This document shows positions 43,803 to 52,181 of a DNA stretch of 64,000 nt, piece by piece; within the stretch, counting starts at the first letter, position 1, and each line of letters begins with the position of its first letter. This DNA comes from an uncultured Phycicoccus sp. GTDB lineage: Bacteria; Actinomycetota; Actinomycetes; Actinomycetales; Dermatophilaceae. The translations under genes were made by a program, and so were the position numbers. Location of the stretch: NCBI RefSeq assembly GCF_947495705.1, contig NZ_CANLZR010000004.1, positions 186,001-250,000 of the forward strand. The letters are read 5' to 3'. The notes under the pieces were generated by a model. The model was given only the letters and a program-made list of their open reading frames with translations, was not told where the DNA came from and did not search any database.

Positions 43803-43883
43803 TGGCGTCCGGCGTCAGTTTGTTTCTGGCGCAACGTGTTTCAGACACCCCTGGGCCGTTCGACGCGGTGCCGATCCCGCGAT

Positions 43884-43897
43884 GTTTCACGTGGAAC
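43884..43897. other. Degenerate parS site
   Basis: GTTTCACGTGGAAC, 13 of 14 matches to the parS consensus GTTTCACGTGAAAC, in the convergent trxA-parB gap. Confidence 0.6.
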
Positions 43898-43931
43898 GTC
43901 GTGCCCCAGCCCCGCCCGGTGCCAACAGACG

Positions 43932-43970
43932 CACGGAGCCGACGGGGTGCTGGACCCCGTCGGCTCCGTG
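43932..43970 (-). terminator. Hairpin terminator after parB
   Basis: A perfect 17-bp stem with a 5-base loop, 17 bases beyond the parB stop. It ends the long rpmH-to-parB gene run. Confidence 0.85.
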
Positions 43971-43987
43971 CTGGCCGTCGACTCGCG

Positions 43988-45034
43988 TCAGGGCTGCTCG
44001 CGGAGGCGCATCACGTCGAGGATGCGGTTCAGGTCCTCCACCGACGCGAACTCCACGGTGAGCCGCCCCTTCTTCTGACCGAGCGCGATGCGGACGCGCG
44101 TCTCGAGCCGGTCCGACAGGTCGGAGGCGAGCTCGTCGAGCTGGGGCCGGCGCCCGCCGGCCCGCGGTGCGGTCCGCCGGGTGGACGCGGGGGTGTCGTC
44201 GTCCCCCATCGCCACGATCTCCTCGACCGTGCGGACCGACATGCCCTCCGCCACGATGCGCTGGGCCAGGCGTTCCATGGCGGCGGCGTCCGGGACCGCC
44301 AGCAGGGCCCGGGCATGCCCGGCGCTCAGCACGCCGGCTGCGACGCGGCGCGCCACGGGCGGGGGCAGGCGCAGGAGACGCAGCGTGTTGGAGATCTGCG
44401 GTCGGGACCGCCCGATCCGACCGGCCAGCTGCTCCTGGGTACAGCCGAAGTCGTCGAGGAGCTGCTGGTACGCGGCGGCCTCCTCCAACGGGTTGAGCTC
44501 GCTGCGGTGGAGGTTCTCCAGGAGCGCGTCGCGCAGGAGGTCGTCCTCGTCCGTCGACCGGACGATGGCCGGCACGGTCTCCCGGCCTGCCGCCCGCGAC
44601 GCCCGCCAGCGCCGCTCGCCCATGATGAGCTCGTAGCGCACCACACTGTCCGGGCCGGCGTCGGGAGCGGGACGCACGACGATCGGCTGCAGCACACCGA
44701 TCTCACGGATCGAGTACACGAGCTCGGCGAGGGCCTCCTCGTCGAAGACGGTGCGCGGCTGCTTGGGGTTCGGGCGGATGGCGTCGAGCGGGATCTCGGC
44801 GAACTCCGCTCCCGGCACCGGCTGCAGCGCGACGTCGGCCTCCGGGGCCGGCGCCGTGAGGGTCGCCGTGCCGTTGCGGCTCCCGTTGCCGGCAGCAGCG
44901 ACGTCGGGGACGTCCTCCCTGGTCACCCCCTGCTCGCGCTCCTTGAAGAAGACGTCGACGGGTCGGTCGGTGGCCGGGGTGCTCGGGATGAGAGCGCCCA
45001 GGCCGCGGCCGAGGGCGCGGCGCTTCTCGCTCAT
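43988..45034 (-). CDS. parB: Chromosome-partitioning protein ParB
   Basis: Binds parS, spreads by CTP-dependent clamping and loads SMC. The N-terminus is ALGRGLGALIPST. The CTPase/spreading domain contains IRPNPKQPRTVF, the ELIMGERRWRA box (GERRxRA) and LLENLHRSELNPLEEA. The parS-binding helix-turn-helix is CTQEQLAGRIGRSRPQISNTLRL (in part: GRSRPQISNTLRL), and a C-terminal dimer domain follows. The length is 348 residues. Its ATG overlaps the parA stop by ATGA. parS copies flank and lie inside the neighbouring genes. Confidence 0.96.
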   Translation of the reverse strand: MSEKRRALGRGLGALIPSTPATDRPVDVFFKEREQGVTREDVPDVAAAGNGSRNGTATLTAPAPEADVALQPVPGAEFAEIPLDAIRPNPKQPRTVFDEEALAELVYSIREIGVLQPIVVRPAPDAGPDSVVRYELIMGERRWRASRAAGRETVPAIVRSTDEDDLLRDALLENLHRSELNPLEEAAAYQQLLDDFGCTQEQLAGRIGRSRPQISNTLRLLRLPPPVARRVAAGVLSAGHARALLAVPDAAAMERLAQRIVAEGMSVRTVEEIVAMGDDDTPASTRRTAPRAGGRRPQLDELASDLSDRLETRVRIALGQKKGRLTVEFASVEDLNRILDVMRLREQP

Positions 45035-46269
45035 GCAGACTCCTCCGTGGTCGTGCGGGCCACTCCGCGCTCGGCGAGCTCGACGGCCGCCTCGAGGTAG
45101 GACAGGGCACCACTGCTGTTCGGGTCGTAGGTGATGACGGTCTGCCCGTGGCTGGGCGCCTCCGAGATCCGGACCGACCGCGGCACGGTGGCCTTCAGGG
45201 TCTGGTCGGCGAAGTGCGTGCGCACCTCGTCGGCCACCTGGGCGGACAGCCGCGTGCGCGCGTCGTACATCGTCAGCAGGATCGTCGAGACGTGCAGGGC
45301 CGGGTTGAGGTGGCTGCGGATCATCTCGATGTTGTTGAGGAGCTGCGAGAGCCCCTCGAGCGCGTAGTACTCGCACTGGATCGGGATGAACACCTCGCTC
45401 GCGGCGACGAAGGCGTTGACCGTGAGCAGTCCGAGGCTCGGCGGGCAGTCGACGAGCACGTAGTCGAGGGCGTCCCCCGACGCGGTCCGCGTCTCCACAT
45501 ACGCCGCGATCGCCTTCTGGAGCCGGGTCTCGCGTGCCACGAGCGACACGAGCTCGATCTCCGCGCCCGCCAGGTCGATGGTCGCGGGCGCACAAAGGAG
45601 GTTGGGGAGGTCCGGGCACGCCTGCACGACCTCGCTGATGTCCTGCCCCTCGACGAGGACGTCGTAGACGCTCGGGACCTCCGCGTGGTGGTCGATGCCG
45701 AGCGCGGTACTGGCGTTGCCCTGCGGGTCGAGGTCGACGACGAGCACCGTGCTGCCGGCCTGGGCCAGCGCGGCCGCGATGTTCACCGTGGTCGTCGTCT
45801 TCCCGACCCCGCCCTTCTGGTTGGCGACGGTGAGGACCCGGGTGCGCGGTGGTCGCGGCACCGACCGCCCGGTGAGGGTGATGCGCTTGCGCGCGTCCGC
45901 GGCCGCCGCCTGGGCCAGCGGGGTGAAGGAGTCGGCTGCTGGGATGGATGCGGCGATGGCTGCACGCTCCTCGCTGTCGTCGGTGGTCTGGGGGGCGGCC
46001 GGCGGCGCGGTGGTCGCCGCACCCTCCGGGGCCGTCGAGTGGGCCGTGACGGGCCCCTCCGTTGCGACGTCCGTCAGGTCGCTCTCCGACACCGCCGGGG
46101 AGCCGTTGGGGGCCGACTCGAGCGGCGACTGCCACGGGCGCTCGGACGATGTTTCACGTGAAACGGTGGCGGGCCAGCCGAGCGCGCTCGCCGGCTGCCC
46201 CTCTGGACGAGGAAACCCCAACCCTGCCGCCACGGACTGCTCCCCCACCGGGTTGGGCGCTGCGTCCAC
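45031..46269 (-). CDS. parA: Chromosome-partitioning ATPase ParA (Soj)
   Basis: A 412-residue ATPase. The deviant Walker A KGGVGKTTTT is at about residues 152-161, Walker A' is LVVDLDPQGNAS, Walker B is YVLVDCPPSLG, and SVRISEAPSHG is also typical. An unusually long, Ala/Ser-rich N-terminal extension of about 150 residues precedes the ATPase core. The GTG at 46269 is chosen because AGGAGGAGG lies 6 bases upstream; the frame continues upstream through other parS sites but without a ribosome-binding site. A perfect parS lies within codons about 36-40 and is translated as VSRET. Confidence 0.94.
   Translation of the reverse strand: MDAAPNPVGEQSVAAGLGFPRPEGQPASALGWPATVSRETSSERPWQSPLESAPNGSPAVSESDLTDVATEGPVTAHSTAPEGAATTAPPAAPQTTDDSEERAAIAASIPAADSFTPLAQAAAADARKRITLTGRSVPRPPRTRVLTVANQKGGVGKTTTTVNIAAALAQAGSTVLVVDLDPQGNASTALGIDHHAEVPSVYDVLVEGQDISEVVQACPDLPNLLCAPATIDLAGAEIELVSLVARETRLQKAIAAYVETRTASGDALDYVLVDCPPSLGLLTVNAFVAASEVFIPIQCEYYALEGLSQLLNNIEMIRSHLNPALHVSTILLTMYDARTRLSAQVADEVRTHFADQTLKATVPRSVRISEAPSHGQTVITYDPNSSGALSYLEAAVELAERGVARTTTEESA
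46151..46164. other. parS: parS site inside parA
   Basis: Perfect GTTTCACGTGAAAC, located in the N-terminal coding extension of parA. Confidence 0.92.
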
Positions 46270-46390
46270 TTCGTACCTCCTCCTGAACCGGCCCCCATCC
46301 AACAGCACAGATCGGCGACACGCCAAGCGGACGCACCCCTGTGGACAACGTGTGCATTCTCGCGTCTCCCCTCGCCGACACGCCGTGGCC

Positions 46391-46404
46391 GTTTCACGTG
46401 AAAC
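46391..46404. other. parS: parS site
   Basis: Perfect GTTTCACGTGAAAC, 122 bases upstream of the parA start. Confidence 0.93.
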
Positions 46405-46565
46405 CCGCGAAACGGCGCGGATTAGGGGGCAAGGGTGATAGGGGAAGGCCTTGGGGACGGCGGAAGCGCCCGGGGGATAACCTGTGGACAACTTCCGGGG
46501 GTGGCTCCCCCGGCGACCCCTGGCGTCTTACCCCTCGGGCCTGATTCGGGTCTGCGGTCGGACGC

Positions 46566-46579
46566 GTTTCACGTGAAAC
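46566..46579. other. parS: parS site
   Basis: Perfect GTTTCACGTGAAAC, 88 bases beyond the rsmG stop. Confidence 0.93.
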
Positions 46580-46667
46580 ATCTGTCGCGTCGCGGGGTGC
46601 GGCGACATTCCCGTTCTGCCCTGAGGGGGCATTCTCGAGCGGGGTTTCACCCCCGCTCCGCCGTGGC

Positions 46668-47390
46668 TCAGGAGCGACGCGAGCGGCCGCTGGCGCTGCC
46701 CGGCCGGCGGCGGCCCGCCGACGCACCCGCGGCCGGCCGGCGTCCTCCTCGGCGGGGCGCGGTCTGCTCGAACACGAGATCCACGGTCAGCACCGGCTCG
46801 TCGAGCACAGCGCTCCCGTGACCGGTGACCGTCGCCGAGACCAGTCCGAGCTTGGTCAGGGCCGGTCGGTCGGCCTCGAGCTCGTCCGAGGCGCTGCGTC
46901 CCTTCATCGCGACGAGCGTGCCCCCCGGCTCGAGGAGCGGGGTGCACCACCGGGCGAGCTTGTCGAGCCGGGCCACCGCGCGGGCCGTCACCCAGGGGGC
47001 TGACAGTGACCCCGCCAGGTCCTCGGCACGCCCGCGGTGGACGGTGACCGTCTCGAGGCGGAGCTGCTCCACGACCCCCGTGAGCCAGGTCGTCCTGCGC
47101 TCCATGGGCTCGACGAGGTGGATCTCCAGGTCGGGCCGCGCGATCGCGAGGGCGAGTCCTGGCAGACCTGCCCCGGCGCCGACGTCGACGAGACGCGCGC
47201 CCTCCGGGAAGGCGTCCTCGATGACGGCACAGTTGAGGATGTGCCGATCCCACAGCCGCGGCACCTCCCGCGGACCGATGAGTCCGTGACTGACCCCGGT
47301 GTCCGCCAGGACCGTGGCGAACCGTTCGGCGAGCACGAGCCGGTCGCCGAACACAGCGGCCGCACCCTCAGGTGCGGCCGCTGGTGTCAT
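46668..47390 (-). CDS. rsmG: 16S rRNA (guanine527-N7)-methyltransferase RsmG (GidB)
   Basis: Methylates G527 of 16S rRNA with S-adenosylmethionine. The Rossmann motif LVDVGAGAGLPGLALAIARP and the preceding LWDRHILNCAV are typical. The C-terminus is extended by an Arg/Ala-rich tail (RRGGRRPAAGASAGRRR) not needed for the fold. The ATG at 47390 is chosen for its GAGGGGGA ribosome-binding site; an alternative GTG start lies within the parS just upstream. The N-terminal codons contain an 11-bp perfect inverted repeat (about 47357-47382). Confidence 0.95.
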   Translation of the reverse strand: MTPAAAPEGAAAVFGDRLVLAERFATVLADTGVSHGLIGPREVPRLWDRHILNCAVIEDAFPEGARLVDVGAGAGLPGLALAIARPDLEIHLVEPMERRTTWLTGVVEQLRLETVTVHRGRAEDLAGSLSAPWVTARAVARLDKLARWCTPLLEPGGTLVAMKGRSASDELEADRPALTKLGLVSATVTGHGSAVLDEPVLTVDLVFEQTAPRRGGRRPAAGASAGRRRPGSASGRSRRS

Positions 47391-47407
47391 CGGGGCGTCC
47401 CCCTCAT

Positions 47408-47421
47408 GTTTCACGTGAAAC
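47408..47421. other. parS: parS site between jag and rsmG
   Basis: Perfect GTTTCACGTGAAAC, 18 bases before the rsmG start and 7 bases after the jag stop codon. Confidence 0.93.
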
Positions 47422-47427
47422 GGGCCC

Positions 47428-48171
47428 TCACGCCGACGGGCTGATGACGACGTACCGGCGGGGCTCGCTGCCCTCGGACTCGGAGACGAGGCCGGACGCG
47501 AGCACCTCGTCATGGACGACCTTGCGCTCGAAGGCCGTCATCGGGGACAGCGACTTCGCTTCGCCCGACTCCTTCACCTCGGCGACGGCCTCCTTCGCGA
47601 GGGCGACCAGGGCGGCCCGCCGCTCCGCGCGGTGGCCGGCGACGTCGAGCATGAGGCGGCTGCGCTCACCCGTTTCGGACTGCACGGCGAGCCGGGTCAG
47701 CTCCTGGAGCGCCTCGAGCACCTGGCCGTCGGGCCCGACGAGGCGCCGGGGCACCCGCCCGTCCTCGCTGTCGACGATGGCCACCGCGGCCCGGTCGCCG
47801 TCGATGTCGACATCGAGGTCACCGTCGAGGTCGCAGATGTCGAGGAGGTTCTCGAGAAAGTCGGCCGCCACCTCACCCTCGCGCACGAGCTGCGCCTTGC
47901 GACCACCCGGACGACGGGACCCCTCCTCGCCGTCCTCGCCGTCCTCGCGGTCCTCGGTCGCTTCGGTGGTCTCGGTGTTCTCGTCGGCATCCTTCGCGGC
48001 GGCCTCGCCCGTGCCCTCGCCCGCCTCGGGCTCGGCGTCGGTCGGGGCCTCAGCCGAGTGCGAACCGGCCTCGTCGAGGGACGCCGAGTCCGACGGCTCG
48101 CTCGTCTCGGTGGGCTCGTCCGTGCTGTCGGCCGAGACGGGCTCGGTCTCCTCGATGCGCTGGTCGCTCAT
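47428..48171 (-). CDS. jag: RNA-binding protein Jag/KhpB (KH and R3H domains)
   Basis: A 247-residue RNA-binding protein. A long acidic Glu/Asp/Ser/Thr-rich N-terminal region (about 1-95) replaces the Jag-N domain. Then come a KH-II domain (VAADFLENLLDICDLDGDLD, VGPDGQVLEALQELTRLAV) and a C-terminal R3H domain (LSPMTAFERKVVHDEV, EPRRYVVI). The ATG at 48171 has a GGAGAG ribosome-binding site. It sits directly after yidC, as in most actinobacteria. Confidence 0.93.
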   Translation of the reverse strand: MSDQRIEETEPVSADSTDEPTETSEPSDSASLDEAGSHSAEAPTDAEPEAGEGTGEAAAKDADENTETTEATEDREDGEDGEEGSRRPGGRKAQLVREGEVAADFLENLLDICDLDGDLDVDIDGDRAAVAIVDSEDGRVPRRLVGPDGQVLEALQELTRLAVQSETGERSRLMLDVAGHRAERRAALVALAKEAVAEVKESGEAKSLSPMTAFERKVVHDEVLASGLVSESEGSEPRRYVVISPSA

Positions 48172-48219
48172 GGGACTCTCCAGGTCTGTCGTGATGGTGC
48201 AGGTCAACGGGGCGGTGGG

Positions 48220-49389
48220 TCAGGACCCGGGCGTCGAGCGCTGGCCCTGGGGGTTCCGCTTCTTCTTCTTCTTGCCCGAGCCGGGGCCCTTCGGCGGCGT
48301 CGTGCCGCTGCCCTTGGGGGCGGCCGCGGGGGCATCAGCGGCCTTCGGCCCGTCCGTAGCCGGGGCGGCCGGGGACGCTGCGCCGTCGCCGGCCGCCGTC
48401 GCGTCCGACGCCGCGGAGTCGCCCGCGGGCTTCGCGCCCTTGGCGCCCTTGGCCCGCTTCTTCGACTTGGGCTGGACCCGCTGGCCGGTCTGCGGCACCT
48501 CGGGCTCCTCGGCCTCGGTGGCGGCCACGGCACCCGGGATCGGCTTGCCCTTGCGCTTCAGGCGCTCGTGATAGGCCCGCTCGGCCGCCGACCCGGGGGC
48601 CGGCATCCGGCGGATGACGTAGAACTGCTGGGTCATCGACCACACGTTCGTCGTGAACCAGTAGATGAGGACACCGATCGGGAAGTTGACCCCGGACACG
48701 GCGAAGATGACGGGGAAGATGTAGAGCAGCATCTTCTGCTGCTTCGCGAACGGGCTGTCCAGCGCCGACTGCGGCATGTTCTTCGTCATCAGCTGCTTCT
48801 GCGTGAGGAACGTCGTCGCAGACATGAGGATGACGAGGATGACGGTGACGATCTGGGTCGAGAGCCCGTCAGCGCCGAGGAAGGTGTCCGACAGCTGCGC
48901 GCCGAACAGGGACGCCGACTCCGCCTGGGCGGCCACCGTCTTGGACAACGGCCCGATCGGCTCCGTGGAGCCGGCGGCGACCTCGTCGAGGCCGTTGAGC
49001 ACCCGGAAGAGGCCGAAGAAGAACGGCGACTGCACGAGGATCGGCAGGCACGAGCTGAACGGGTTCGTGCCCTCCTTCTTGTACAGGCTCATCGTCTCCT
49101 GGGTCATCGCCTGGCGTGACTCGGGGTCGGTCTTGCCCTTGTACTTCTTCTGGATCTTCTGGATCTCGGGCTGGATCATCTGCAGCTTGCGCGAGGCCTT
49201 GATCTGCTTCACGAAGAGCGGGATCATCGCCGCGCGCATGACGAGGACGAGCCCGACGATGGACAGCGTCCAGGTCCAGCCGGAGGCCTCGGGCATCCCG
49301 ATCCCGGTGAGCAGCTCGTGGAAGCTGAACATGATCCAGGCCACGAGCCACTCGATGGGGCTCAGGATGCTGTTGAACAGATCGACCAT
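48220..49389 (-). CDS. yidC: Membrane protein insertase YidC
   Basis: A 389-residue Oxa1/YidC/Alb3 insertase. TM1 and the cytoplasmic loop (IPLFVKQIKASRKLQMIQPE, IQKKYKGK) are conserved, as are the conserved loop before TM2 and five hydrophobic segments in total, with FPVIFAVSGVNFPIGVLIYWFTTNVWS near the end (key residues in FPIGVLIYWFTTN). A C-terminal Lys/Ala/Gly/Pro-rich tail of about 110 residues ends GSGKKKKKRNPQGQR and may contact the ribosome. The ATG has a GAAGGA ribosome-binding site. Confidence 0.96.
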   Translation of the reverse strand: MVDLFNSILSPIEWLVAWIMFSFHELLTGIGMPEASGWTWTLSIVGLVLVMRAAMIPLFVKQIKASRKLQMIQPEIQKIQKKYKGKTDPESRQAMTQETMSLYKKEGTNPFSSCLPILVQSPFFFGLFRVLNGLDEVAAGSTEPIGPLSKTVAAQAESASLFGAQLSDTFLGADGLSTQIVTVILVILMSATTFLTQKQLMTKNMPQSALDSPFAKQQKMLLYIFPVIFAVSGVNFPIGVLIYWFTTNVWSMTQQFYVIRRMPAPGSAAERAYHERLKRKGKPIPGAVAATEAEEPEVPQTGQRVQPKSKKRAKGAKGAKPAGDSAASDATAAGDGAASPAAPATDGPKAADAPAAAPKGSGTTPPKGPGSGKKKKKRNPQGQRSTPGS

Positions 49390-49448
49390 GATGTCCTTCG
49401 ACGGGCCGGCCGAGGCCGGCAGGTGATGTCACCGGTGGTGACGTGAGG

Positions 49449-49769
49449 TCAAGGCTGGGACGCGTCCGAGGTGGTCCCGGATCCGGCATACGGTTTCGGC
49501 CCGGTCGTCCCCGGCACGGGGCGGCCCGTCACCGGGTCACGGTCGGGGACGTGGTCGACCCCCCCAGGGGTCCACGGGTGGCAGCGGAGCAGCCGAGCCG
49601 CGGCCATCCACGTCCCCCGCAGGGGTCCGAACCGCTCGAGCGAGGTGACGGCGTAGGCCGAGCACGACGGGTAGTAGCGGCAGGTCGGCGGGCGCAGCGG
49701 GCTGATGAAGCGCTGGTAGAGGCGGATGAGCCAGAGCACCGGCGTGACGAGCACTCGCCCGGGACTCAT
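49449..49769 (-). CDS. yidD: Membrane protein insertion efficiency factor YidD
   Basis: A 106-residue YidD with [20 protein letters not shown] and [14 protein letters not shown], the family core including its conserved Cys residues. A short Pro/Gly-rich tail follows [18 protein letters not shown]. It aids insertion with YidC, the next gene. The ATG overlaps the rnpA stop by ATGA. Confidence 0.95.
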   Translation of the reverse strand: MSPGRVLVTPVLWLIRLYQRFISPLRPPTCRYYPSCSAYAVTSLERFGPLRGTWMAAARLLRCHPWTPGGVDHVPDRDPVTGRPVPGTTGPKPYAGSGTTSDASQP

Positions 49770-50131
49770 CTGGTGACCTCGATCTTTCCAATTACCCTGT
49801 GCAGCAACGGTTTCAGCGCTGACTCAAGCTCTGCCGACGTGGCCGTGGCAGCGGCCGGGTTGGCTCGCACGACTAGGTCGGCACCGGCCGGCAGGTCGGC
49901 CAGCTGTCCGGCCACGACGGCGCGGAGCCGGCGCTTGACCCGGGTGCGCACGACGGCCCCACCGACAGCCTTGGACACGACGAAACCGACCCGCGGCGGG
50001 GATCCCGCTCGCGCGTCGGTCCGGGTGGCGTGCACCACGAGGAGTCGTGAGCCGGCGCGAACACTGCTGCGGCCTCGGACCGCCGACGTGAAGTCCGACC
50101 GCTGCCGCAGTCGGTTCGGCGCCGGCAGCAC
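49766..50131 (-). CDS. rnpA: Ribonuclease P protein component
   Basis: A 121-residue protein subunit of RNase P. It shows [45 protein letters not shown] (RNR-like motif within RTRVKRRLR) and a C-terminal helix. It follows rpmH after 9 bases, overlaps yidD by ATGA, and is in the canonical rpmH-rnpA-yidD-yidC order. Confidence 0.97.
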   Translation of the reverse strand: MLPAPNRLRQRSDFTSAVRGRSSVRAGSRLLVVHATRTDARAGSPPRVGFVVSKAVGGAVVRTRVKRRLRAVVAGQLADLPAGADLVVRANPAAATATSAELESALKPLLHRVIGKIEVTR

Positions 50132-50140
50132 CGAACGGCC

Positions 50141-50278
50141 TCAGGCCGAGAGCTCGGCGCGGCCCTTACGACGCCGGGCGGCGAGGATGGCGCGGCCGGC
50201 GCGGGTGCGCATCCGCAGACGGAAGCCGTGCGTCTTGGCCCGGCGGCGGTTGTTCGGCTGGAAGGTCCGCTTGCTCAC
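50141..50278 (-). CDS. rpmH: 50S ribosomal protein L34
   Basis: A 45-residue protein reading [20 protein letters not shown], then [19 protein letters not shown] and a final ELSA. This is the full L34 signature. It starts at a GTG at 50278 with a weak ribosome-binding site (AAAGAGA). It is the first gene of the minus-strand run that reaches parB and lies divergent from dnaA. Confidence 0.98.
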   Translation of the reverse strand: MSKRTFQPNNRRRAKTHGFRLRMRTRAGRAILAARRRKGRAELSA

Positions 50279-50636
50279 GATGATCTCTTTCGCACTGTTC
50301 GGGCCGGTTGGCCCAGGTGGTCAGGGGTGCCTGGTCGGCGGTCATCGGAGGCCCGGGACGTGTAGATCGCGCGGCACGGACGGGCGAAAACCGCCGACAA
50401 CAGACCGCATCAAGGTACCGGAGCCACCGGCCGCCGACCAAACCCGCGGATCGGCTGCGCACGATGCCCGGGAACCCTCTACCATCGCACGGAGCATCGA
50501 CCGGCCGCGGTAACGACACACGAGGTGTCGTCGCCCTATGTCGTTCCCACAACCTGTGGACAATGGTGTGGATGACCCACACCCGCTCGGTGCCTGTGCA
50601 CCGTCGACGAGCGCACACGGACAGAACGGGGACGAC
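50279..50636. other. rpmH-dnaA divergent intergenic region
   Basis: About 358 bases with divergent promoters. It contains a perfect DnaA box on the minus strand at 50555-50563, probably for dnaA autoregulation, and a TACCAT hexamer at 50480-50485 that could be a dnaA -10. Confidence 0.65.
50412..50441 (-). promoter_or_regulatory. Promoter of the rpmH operon
   Basis: On the minus strand, TTGGTC (50436-50441), an 18-base spacer and TACCTT (50412-50417) form a good vegetative promoter 134 bases before the rpmH start. Confidence 0.5.
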
Positions 50637-52181
50637 GTGCCGGACACGATGATGGCCCAGCTGTGGAGCGCCACGCTCGACGCACTCGACGAGGACGGCA
50701 TTCCGATCCAGTCGCGGGCCTTCCTGAGCCTCGCGCGCCTCGTCGGGCTCCTCGACGACACGGCCCTGATCGCCGTCCCGAACGACTTCACCAAGGACAT
50801 GGTCGAGACCCGGCTCCGGGAGCCGGTCACCCAGACCCTCAGCGCCCGGCTCGGTCGTGAGGTGCGCCTGGCCGTCACCGTCGACCCCTCGCTCGGTGAC
50901 GTCCAGCCCGAAGCCACGGACCTGCCGGGCCCCGACGGCACCACGGACGGCACCACCGAGGCCCATGACCAGCGGGCCGCCGACCGCCGCCAGCAGATCC
51001 ACGACCTCGAGCTCGACGACGACGCCGACGGCCACGGGCCGGGCGCGGGCCACGACGGCTCGTCGTCCGACGCCGCCCGGTCGGGGCTGGTCGAGGTGCC
51101 CGGCATGCGCCGGCCGCGCCCCGGCACCGCCGTCCCCGAGCAGGTCGAGCTGACCCGCCTCAACCCCAAGTACACGTTCGACACCTTCGTCATCGGCGCC
51201 TCCAACCGGTTCGCCCACGCGGCCGCCGTCGCGGTGGCCGAGGCGCCGGCCAAGGCGTACAACCCGCTCTTCGTCTACGGCGACTCCGGGCTGGGCAAGA
51301 CCCACCTTCTGCACGCCATCGGCCATTACGCCCGCGCGCTCTTCCCCAACGTCAAGGTGCGCTACGTGAACTCCGAGGAGTTCACCAACGACTTCATCAA
51401 CAGCATCCGCGACGACAAGGCCGCCAACTTCCAGCGCCGGTACCGCGACGTCGACGTGCTGCTCATCGACGACATCCAGTTCCTCCAGGGCAAGGTCCAG
51501 ACCCAGGAGGAGTTCTTCCACACGTTCAACACCCTCCACAACGCGAGCAAGCAGGTCGTCATCACCAGCGACGTCCCGCCGAAGCTGCTCACCGGCTTCG
51601 AGGCACGGATGCGCAGCCGGTTCGAGATGGGGCTGCTCACCGACGTCCAGCCGCCCGACCTCGAGACCCGGATCGCCATCCTGCGCAAGAAGGCGATCCA
51701 GGAGCGGCTCAGCGTCCCCGACGACGTCCACGAGTTCATCGCCTCGCGGATCTCGACGAACATCCGCGAGCTCGAGGGGGCCCTGATCCGGGTCACGGCG
51801 TTCGCGAGCCTCAACCGCCAGCCGGTCGACATGAGCCTCGCCGAGATCGTGCTGCGCGACCTCATCCCCGACGACTCCATGAGCCAGGTGACGCCGGCGA
51901 CGATCATCGCCCAGACCGCCGCCTACTTCGGGCTGACCATCGAGGACCTCCAGGGCCAGTCCCGCAGCCGGGTCCTCGTCACCGCCCGCCAGATCGCGAT
52001 GTACCTGTGCCGCGAGCTCACCGACATGTCGCTGCCCAAGATCGGCCAGCAGTTCGGCGGCCGCGACCACACGACGGTCATGCACGCCGACAAGAAGATC
52101 CGCCAGCTGATGGCCGAGCGCCGCGCGATCTACAACCAGGTGACCGAGCTGACGAACCGGATCAAGCAGCAGTCCCGCTGA
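50637..52181 (+). CDS. dnaA: Chromosomal replication initiator DnaA
   Basis: A 514-residue initiator. Domain I (about 1-85) begins [20 protein letters not shown]. Domain II is acidic and low in complexity ([19 protein letters not shown]). Domain III has Walker [10 protein letters not shown], Walker [11 protein letters not shown] and the AAA+ box. Domain IV ends with the DnaA-box reader [14 protein letters not shown]. The GTG at 50637 with GGGGAC upstream is preferred; the ATG at 50538 would place the DnaA box at 50555 inside the gene and adds an atypical leader. Confidence 0.96.
   Translation: MPDTMMAQLWSATLDALDEDGIPIQSRAFLSLARLVGLLDDTALIAVPNDFTKDMVETRLREPVTQTLSARLGREVRLAVTVDPSLGDVQPEATDLPGPDGTTDGTTEAHDQRAADRRQQIHDLELDDDADGHGPGAGHDGSSSDAARSGLVEVPGMRRPRPGTAVPEQVELTRLNPKYTFDTFVIGASNRFAHAAAVAVAEAPAKAYNPLFVYGDSGLGKTHLLHAIGHYARALFPNVKVRYVNSEEFTNDFINSIRDDKAANFQRRYRDVDVLLIDDIQFLQGKVQTQEEFFHTFNTLHNASKQVVITSDVPPKLLTGFEARMRSRFEMGLLTDVQPPDLETRIAILRKKAIQERLSVPDDVHEFIASRISTNIRELEGALIRVTAFASLNRQPVDMSLAEIVLRDLIPDDSMSQVTPATIIAQTAAYFGLTIEDLQGQSRSRVLVTARQIAMYLCRELTDMSLPKIGQQFGGRDHTTVMHADKKIRQLMAERRAIYNQVTELTNRIKQQSR

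Larger units (their letters stand above)
46270..46667. other. rsmG-parA intergenic region with parS and DnaA boxes
   Basis: About 400 bases without a gene. It carries perfect parS sites at 46391-46404 and 46566-46579 and two perfect DnaA boxes (TTGTCCACA on the minus strand) at 46340-46348 and 46483-46491. It probably also contains the parAB promoter. Confidence 0.8.

Noticed and set aside
46270-46491. Longer ParA starting at 46491
   Set aside because: No ribosome-binding site and translated parS/DnaA-box sequence; the GTG at 46269 has a strong AGGAGGAGG.
50538-50636. Upstream ATG start for dnaA
   Set aside because: It would place the DnaA box at 50555 inside the gene and adds an atypical 33-residue leader; the GTG at 50637 has a better ribosome-binding site.
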